This document shows, piece by piece, positions 38,409-42,214 of a stretch of 42,214 nucleotides of DNA (the first letter of the stretch is position 1; each line of letters begins with the position of its first letter). The translations under genes and the position numbers were made by a program. Source of the DNA: Corallococcus sicarius (GTDB lineage Bacteria > Myxococcota > Myxococcia > Myxococcales > Myxococcaceae); the NCBI RefSeq assembly GCF_003611735.1, contig NZ_RAWG01000054.1:1-42214 (forward strand). Reading direction: 5' to 3'. The notes beneath the pieces are model-generated. The model was not told the DNA's origin and made no database searches. It saw nothing but the letters and a program-made list of their open reading frames with translations.

Positions 38409-39026
38409 TCAGTAGCTGCCTCCAATCTGGAGCAGCCCCTGGTAGCGACCGTCCCCGGCGCCCGGGTCTTGCGCGCGAGCGAAGTCCTGGCTGAAGAGGA
38501 AGCTGTAGCTGCCGCGCACCTCCGCCGTGAGGCGGGGGCTGATCTGGAACCGCAGCCCCGCACCTACAGGCGCGTAGCCTCCCGTATCGTCGAAGAACTG
38601 GAAGAACATCCCCTCGCGCACCGAGTAGCGTTCAACCCCGATGCCCGCCAGCACGTAGGGCTGGAGCCGCAGCGAGGAGAGCCCCAGCGTGACCGCCGCC
38701 TGCGCGCCGTTGCGCACGAGGTCCGGGCTGCCGAGGGACTGACTCTCGGAGACGGCGAGGCTGCTGGTGCCGCCGCTGTAGCCCACCTCCACGCCCAGGT
38801 AGTCGTTGGGCCGGTACCCCACGATGACGCCGTAGGACGGCCCTGGATCCAGGTTGGGGGCGAGCTTGCCCGTATAGCCCTCCACGCCCAGACCCAGGAG
38901 GAAGTAGGGCCCCTTCCATTCCACCCGCCGCGCCCGCGTGGGCGCGTCGTCCGGAGGCGCCTGAGCCCCCGCGGCGCCACCCGTCAGCCCCACCAGGCAG
39001 AGCCCCAGTCCAATGCCTCGCCTCAT
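38409..39026 (-). CDS. Outer-membrane beta-barrel protein
   Basis: A 205-residue exported protein. Residues 1-21 form a classical signal peptide, with basic 'MRRG', a hydrophobic core 'LGLCLVGLTGGAAG' and a likely AGA/Q cleavage site. The mature part alternates short amphipathic strands with Gly and aromatic residues ('YFLLGLGVEGYTGKL', 'YGVIVGYRPNDYLGVEVGYSGG', 'LQPYVLAGIGVERYSV', 'LTAEVRGSYSFLF'). It ends in an aromatic residue (GGSY), as the last strand of an 8-stranded OmpW/OmpX-like barrel does. I chose the ATG at 39026 because AAGGGAG lies six bases before it; the GTG at 39029 is too close to that site. It is on the same strand just upstream of the megasynthase, but a functional link is unproven. 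Confidence 0.8.
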   Translation of the reverse strand: MRRGIGLGLCLVGLTGGAAGAQAPPDDAPTRARRVEWKGPYFLLGLGVEGYTGKLAPNLDPGPSYGVIVGYRPNDYLGVEVGYSGGTSSLAVSESQSLGSPDLVRNGAQAAVTLGLSSLRLQPYVLAGIGVERYSVREGMFFQFFDDTGGYAPVGAGLRFQISPRLTAEVRGSYSFLFSQDFARAQDPGAGDGRYQGLLQIGGSY

Positions 39027-39271
39027 CACCGCTCCCTTCTTCTGTTCCCTGCGCGTCCTTCAAGGTGCCCTCCCGGGGAGGAGCGGACAACGAACGGACG
39101 GGCGGTGCCCCGAAGGCCCACGGCACCCCGCGGGGACGGGCGTGCGCGGCCCCGACGCGGGCTCCCGCCCGCCTTCCTGCCCGGGCCCTGGGAAGTGCGC
39201 CCCGGGACTTCCACCTTGAGCGTTGGCCGACGCCCCCTCCCCCCGCGCGTTCCGGCCAGGAGACGCACGCC
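39027..39271. promoter_or_regulatory. Divergent intergenic region, barrel protein / amidohydrolase
   Basis: About 245 bases between divergent genes. It contains the perfect palindrome CCCCGCGGGG (39126-39135) but no clear promoter boxes. The region is GC-rich like the coding sequence, and its open frames look like artefacts of base composition. Confidence 0.35.
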
Positions 39272-40621
39272 ATGAACGACGTTGAATCCCAGCCTGGCTT
39301 CCAGCAGGAGCACCCGGGCAAGCCCCCGCGGCCGGACCTGAACGCACGCACCCGACGCGTCCTCACACACCTGGACGCGGTGCTGCCGGACCTGGACGCG
39401 CTCTACCGCGACCTGCACCAACACCCGGAGCTGTCCGCGCAGGAAGCGCACACCGCCGCCGAGGTGGCGCGGAGGCTGGAAGCCGAAGGCTACGAGGTGA
39501 CCCGGGGCATGGGAGGCCACGGCGTGGTGGGCCTGCTGTGCAACGGGGATGGGCCCACCGTGATGCTGCGCGGGGACATGGACGCGCTGCCCATCGAGGA
39601 GAAGACGGGGCTGCCGTACGCAAGCCACGTGACGACGCCGGACGGCGAGCCGGTGATGCACGCGTGCGGCCACGACGTCCACACCGTGTGCCTGGCGGGC
39701 ACCGCGGCGCTGCTGGCGCGCTCGCGCGACGCGTGGCGCGGCACCGTGATGGTGGTGGCCCAGCCGGCGGAGGAGACGCTCCAGGGCGCGCAAGCGATGC
39801 TGGAGGACGGGCTCTATGCGCGCTTCGGCACGCCGGACGTCGTGCTGGGCCAGCACACGGCGCCGCTGCCGGTGGGCGCGTTCATGCACCGCGAGGGCGT
39901 GACGATGATGGGCTCGGCGCACGTGCGCGTCCGCCTCTTCGGAAAGGGCGCGCACGGGGCCCTGCCCCACCTGTCGGTGGACCCGGTGGTGATGGGGGCC
40001 AGCGTGGTGATGCGCCTGCAGACCATCGTGTCGCGCGAGCTGTCACCGCTGGAGGCGGCGGGGGTGGTGACGGTGGGCATCTTCCACGCGGGCGCGCGCG
40101 CCAACGTGATTCCGGAGGAGGCGGTGCTGGAGTTGACGGTGCGCACCGTGGACGACGCGGTGCGCGCCCAGGTGCTCGCCGCCATCGAACGCATCGTGAA
40201 GGCGGAGGCCGAGGCCTCGGACGCGCCCCGGCCCCCCCGGGTGGAGGTGCTGTCGAGCACGCCGGTGAACCACAACGACCCGGCGCTGCTGCGGCGCATC
40301 CGCGACGCGCACGCGGGCTGGTTCGGAAGCAGCGCGATGGTGCCGGGCGTGCTCGTCACCGCGAGCGAGGACTTCCCCCGCTTCGCGCAGGGGCCCGAAC
40401 AGCCGGTGCCCACCGCCTACTGGTTCATGGGCATCACGCCGCTGAAGGCCTGGAACGAGGCGCCGGGCAACACCCCGGAGGAGAAGATGTCGAACCTGCC
40501 CGGGCCGCATTCGCCCACCTACGCGCCGGACCGCGAGGGCTCGCTGCGCAAGGGCTGTGAGTCGCTCACCGTGGCGGCGCTGGCCTGCCTGCACCCGGGT
40601 GGAGCCTCCCGGGACGCGTGA
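39272..40621 (+). CDS. M20-family amidohydrolase (hippurate/IAA-amino acid hydrolase type)
   Basis: A 449-residue metallopeptidase-like amidohydrolase of the M20D group, which hydrolyses N-acyl amino acids. Metal and catalytic motifs are present: 'LRGDMDALPI' (98-108), 'HACGHDVHT' (130-138, with the metal-binding Cys132 and His134), the catalytic Glu pair in 'QPAEE' (164-168), His195 in 'LGQHTAP' and 'GKGAHGALPH' (224-233) of the lid domain. There is no signal peptide, so it is cytoplasmic. I chose the ATG at 39272, with AGGAGA nine bases before it and the family-like 'LYRDLHQHPELS' at about 44-55. It lies divergent to the barrel-protein gene. It could act on acylated amino acids or on a lipopeptide, but nothing here proves that. 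Confidence 0.92.
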   Translation: MNDVESQPGFQQEHPGKPPRPDLNARTRRVLTHLDAVLPDLDALYRDLHQHPELSAQEAHTAAEVARRLEAEGYEVTRGMGGHGVVGLLCNGDGPTVMLRGDMDALPIEEKTGLPYASHVTTPDGEPVMHACGHDVHTVCLAGTAALLARSRDAWRGTVMVVAQPAEETLQGAQAMLEDGLYARFGTPDVVLGQHTAPLPVGAFMHREGVTMMGSAHVRVRLFGKGAHGALPHLSVDPVVMGASVVMRLQTIVSRELSPLEAAGVVTVGIFHAGARANVIPEEAVLELTVRTVDDAVRAQVLAAIERIVKAEAEASDAPRPPRVEVLSSTPVNHNDPALLRRIRDAHAGWFGSSAMVPGVLVTASEDFPRFAQGPEQPVPTAYWFMGITPLKAWNEAPGNTPEEKMSNLPGPHSPTYAPDREGSLRKGCESLTVAALACLHPGGASRDA

Positions 40622-40656
40622 GGCCCCGGCGCGCGGCTCCGTCCTGGAACGGGGCC
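40622..40656 (+). terminator. Possible hairpin downstream of the amidohydrolase gene
   Basis: GGCCCCG (40622-40628) pairs with CGGGGCC (40650-40656) across a 21-base loop directly after the stop codon. There is no T tract, so an intrinsic terminator is only possible, as is common in GC-rich genomes. Confidence 0.35.
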
Positions 40657-40741
40657 GCCAGGCCGGCCGGCTCCTGTCGCTTGCCCCCGCCGCGAGTGCG
40701 TCCACCTTGAGAGGCAGACGACACTCGTGGAGGAACCCCCG

Positions 40742-41284
40742 ATGAAACTTCCGCTCATGGCCATGCTGACCGCCCTCCTGCTCGGAGGCTGTGCCCACCA
40801 GGGCGCCTCAAGCACGGCGGACAACCCGAGCGGCACGGGCGGTTCGGGCACCCAGTCGCAGGACCCGGAATCCGGCGCGGGGACCCGCGATCCGTTCTCC
40901 AGCGATGAGTTCTCCTGGGACGTGGAGGAGTCCCCGCGCACGCAGGCGATGCTGCGCGCCCACGGCATGAACCCCTACGGCGACGCGGGTGCCCGGGCGG
41001 CCGCCGAGGCCGAGGACACCGGCACCGGGGGCTCCGGCTCCGCGAACCCGGACGACTACGAGTGCGTGGACGTCAACACGTTGGGGACTGGCGGTTCGGG
41101 CAGCATCGACCTGCGCGCGGTGGACGACCTGGCACCGTCGCCCGCCCCTTCGCAGAACCCGGGCGCGCGGTTGGACATCACCCCGGATGCGTGGAAGCGC
41201 AACAAGGGCATCGGGACGAGTCCGGTGGCGCCCACCACGGGCACGCCCCCGGTGGAGGGCAGTGGCGGCGCGAGCGGCCGGTAG
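40742..41284 (+). CDS. Lipoprotein with three GTGGSG repeats
   Basis: A 180-residue predicted lipoprotein of unknown function. The signal 'MKLPLMAMLTALLLGGC' ends in a lipobox, with lipidation at Cys17. The mature protein is low in hydrophobic residues and rich in Gly, Ser, Asp and Pro, so it is likely disordered. The motif GTGGSG occurs at residues 31-36, 94-99 and 115-120. The only recognisable ordered piece is 'SDEFSWDVEESPRTQAMLRAHG' in the middle, which I cannot assign. I chose the ATG at 40742 because GAGGAA lies seven bases upstream and the signal peptide then has the right length; an ATG at 40727 is less suitable. Asp at position 18 is absent, so outer-membrane sorting is possible. 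It is convergent with the YaiI-like gene. Confidence 0.75.
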   Translation: MKLPLMAMLTALLLGGCAHQGASSTADNPSGTGGSGTQSQDPESGAGTRDPFSSDEFSWDVEESPRTQAMLRAHGMNPYGDAGARAAAEAEDTGTGGSGSANPDDYECVDVNTLGTGGSGSIDLRAVDDLAPSPAPSQNPGARLDITPDAWKRNKGIGTSPVAPTTGTPPVEGSGGASGR

Positions 41285-41293
41285 CGAGGGCGC

Positions 41294-41761
41294 TCAGCCC
41301 TGCTGCTTCACCAGCCGGGTCAACTCGCGGTCCAGCGTGGCGGCGAACTGCTGACGGTCCTGCGGCGAGAAGCTGCTGGGACCGCCGGTGGTGACGCCGC
41401 TGTCGCGCAGGTCCTGCATGAAGTTCCGCACCGACAGCCGCTCGTCGATGTTCTCCGGGGTGAAGAGCTCCCCGCGCGGATCCATCACCACCACGCCCTT
41501 GGGCACGAGCAGCGCGGCCAGGGGAATGTCCTGCGTGACGGCCAGGTCCCCGGGCTGCGCGGAGGTGGCGATGTGCCGGTCCGCCACGTCCAGCCCCGCG
41601 CCCACCTGCACCGTGGAGACCCACGCCAGGCGCGGCAGCGACAGCGCCTTGTTCGCCACGAAGACGATGGGGACCTTCAGGCGCTGGACCGCGCGCAGGA
41701 GGATGTCCCGCACGGGTCCAGGACAGGCATCGGCGTCGACCCAGATTTGCACGGGGCGCAT
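41294..41761 (-). CDS. YaiI/YqxD family protein (UPF0178, DUF188)
   Basis: A 155-residue cytoplasmic protein of the UPF0178/DUF188 family, which has a PIN-like fold and no proven function. The hallmark opening 'QIWVDADACPGPVRDILLRA' is at residues 5-24. It is followed by 'VPIVFVANK', 'DVADRHIA', 'GDLAVTQDIPLAALLVPKG', 'RGELFTPENIDERLSVRNFMQDLRDSG' and 'TTGGPSSFSPQDRQQFAATLDREL', all in the family order. I chose the ATG at 41761, since the domain begins almost at once. The frame continues to 41956 but the extra residues are not conserved. It is divergent from the pyrophosphorylase gene and ends nine bases from the convergent lipoprotein gene. Confidence 0.92.
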   Translation of the reverse strand: MRPVQIWVDADACPGPVRDILLRAVQRLKVPIVFVANKALSLPRLAWVSTVQVGAGLDVADRHIATSAQPGDLAVTQDIPLAALLVPKGVVVMDPRGELFTPENIDERLSVRNFMQDLRDSGVTTGGPSSFSPQDRQQFAATLDRELTRLVKQQG

Positions 41762-41939
41762 CCTCGCTGATTTCACCGGCCCCTGCTTTGAAGTTGCGCC
41801 CCAGGCGACTCCCCCCCGCCGGTGGGAACGCCGGGGAGATTCCCCGCCCGCCCGTGAAGCAGCCCGGCAGGGCAGGGCGGAAGTCTGGACGCCGACCCTG
41901 TCCCCAGGGACGATGCACCCATCGGACGGAGGTTCCATC
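41762..41939. promoter_or_regulatory. Divergent intergenic region, YaiI-like / pyrophosphorylase genes
   Basis: About 178 bases that should contain both promoters. GGAGG at 41929-41933 is a good ribosome binding site seven bases before the ATG at 41940. No -35/-10 pair could be assigned with confidence. Confidence 0.4.
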
Positions 41940-42214
41940 ATGGCCGGCGTGAACACCCAGAACCTGGACGCAGCGCTTGACGATCCCCAGCTCGCGCGTG
42001 ACGGCTTTGACGCGACCAGCTTCCGTGCACTGCTCGCGCGCTACCAGCGCGGTGAGCTGGTGGAGTCGAGGCCCCTCGAGGGCTCCCTGGATCCCCTGCG
42101 GCCGGGGGACGTGCAGCCGCTCCCGCGAGAGAGTACGCCCGACTACGAGGTGTGCCGGGCCCGGGGCGAACAGGCGTTCCGTCAGGGGCAGGTGGCCGCC
42201 CTGGTGGTGGCCGG
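41940..42214 (+). CDS. UDP-sugar pyrophosphorylase family protein, 3' truncated by the window
   Basis: Only the first 91 codons are inside the window. The frame opens at the ATG 41940, seven bases after GGAGG. It reads 'MAGVNTQNLDAAL', then 'FRALLARYQRGEL' and 'GDVQPLP', and reaches 'GEQAFRQGQVAALVVAG' at the edge. An N-terminal helical part followed by 'G..A...G.VA.LVVAGG' is how UDPGP-family enzymes (UTP-glucose-1-phosphate or UDP-N-acetylhexosamine pyrophosphorylases) enter their nucleotide-binding loop. The loop itself (expected GGxGTRLG) lies just beyond the window, so the assignment rests on the approach to it. Confidence 0.7.
   Translation, partial: MAGVNTQNLDAALDDPQLARDGFDATSFRALLARYQRGELVESRPLEGSLDPLRPGDVQPLPRESTPDYEVCRARGEQAFRQGQVAALVVA

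Noticed and set aside
39126-39135. Palindrome CCCCGCGGGG in the barrel/amidohydrolase intergenic region
   Set aside because: Ten-base GC palindromes are frequent at this base composition; no second copy or promoter context supports an operator.
41287-41301. Small inverted repeat AGGGC / GCCCT between convergent lipoprotein and YaiI-like genes
   Set aside because: A five-base stem without a T tract that overlaps the end of the YaiI-like coding sequence is too weak to call a terminator.

Overview
The window comes from a high-GC, delta-proteobacterial-type genome, most likely a myxobacterium of the Myxococcus/Corallococcus group. The evidence is the GC-saturated third codon positions, the GTG starts, one giant FAAL-NRPS-PKS gene, and a lipoprotein toxin with an adjacent immunity gene that resembles the Myxococcus SitA/SitI exchange toxins. 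No tRNA, rRNA, CRISPR array or insertion sequence was recognised.

Layout. Left flank (1-7.4 kb): a LuxR-type regulator (+); a two-gene minus-strand operon of a TIGR01777-like SDR epimerase and a membrane-anchored alpha/beta hydrolase; a plus-strand pair of endonuclease I and a PDCD2-like cysteine protein; a DUF2071/YqjF protein (-); and a SitA-like lipoprotein toxin broken by a frameshift in a G9 tract, with a 4-base-overlapping DUF2019 immunity gene. Centre (7.4-38.3 kb): a minus-strand operon in the order giant megasynthase, then a nucleotidyltransferase-like protein, then an acyltransferase-3 membrane protein. The acyltransferase has no normal start codon covering its conserved N-terminus. 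Right flank (38.4-42.2 kb): an outer-membrane beta-barrel protein (-), an M20 amidohydrolase (+), a lipoprotein with GTGGSG repeats (+), a YaiI/UPF0178 protein (-) and the first 91 codons of a UDP-sugar pyrophosphorylase family gene (+).

The megasynthase (about 9,640 residues) reads FAAL-ACP | C-A-PCP | KS-AT-ACP | C-A*(MOX) | five C-A-PCP modules | TE. FAAL should load a fatty acid. Module 1 adds an amino acid. A malonyl-type PKS module without a ketoreductase extends it to a beta-keto intermediate. An odd carrier-less segment then follows: a condensation domain with an altered motif and a degenerate adenylation domain split by a luciferase-like flavin monooxygenase. Pocket residues read by eye suggest two proline-like modules, then Val, an unassigned residue, and Asp before thioesterase release. 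The product is therefore inferred to be a lipopeptide with an oxidatively modified polyketide unit. The operon-linked acyltransferase is a candidate tailoring enzyme. No phosphopantetheinyl transferase, MbtH protein or transporter lies in the window.

The observations most worth following are the monooxygenase inserted in a vestigial adenylation domain, the G-tract frameshift in the toxin gene, and the hidden start of the acyltransferase.
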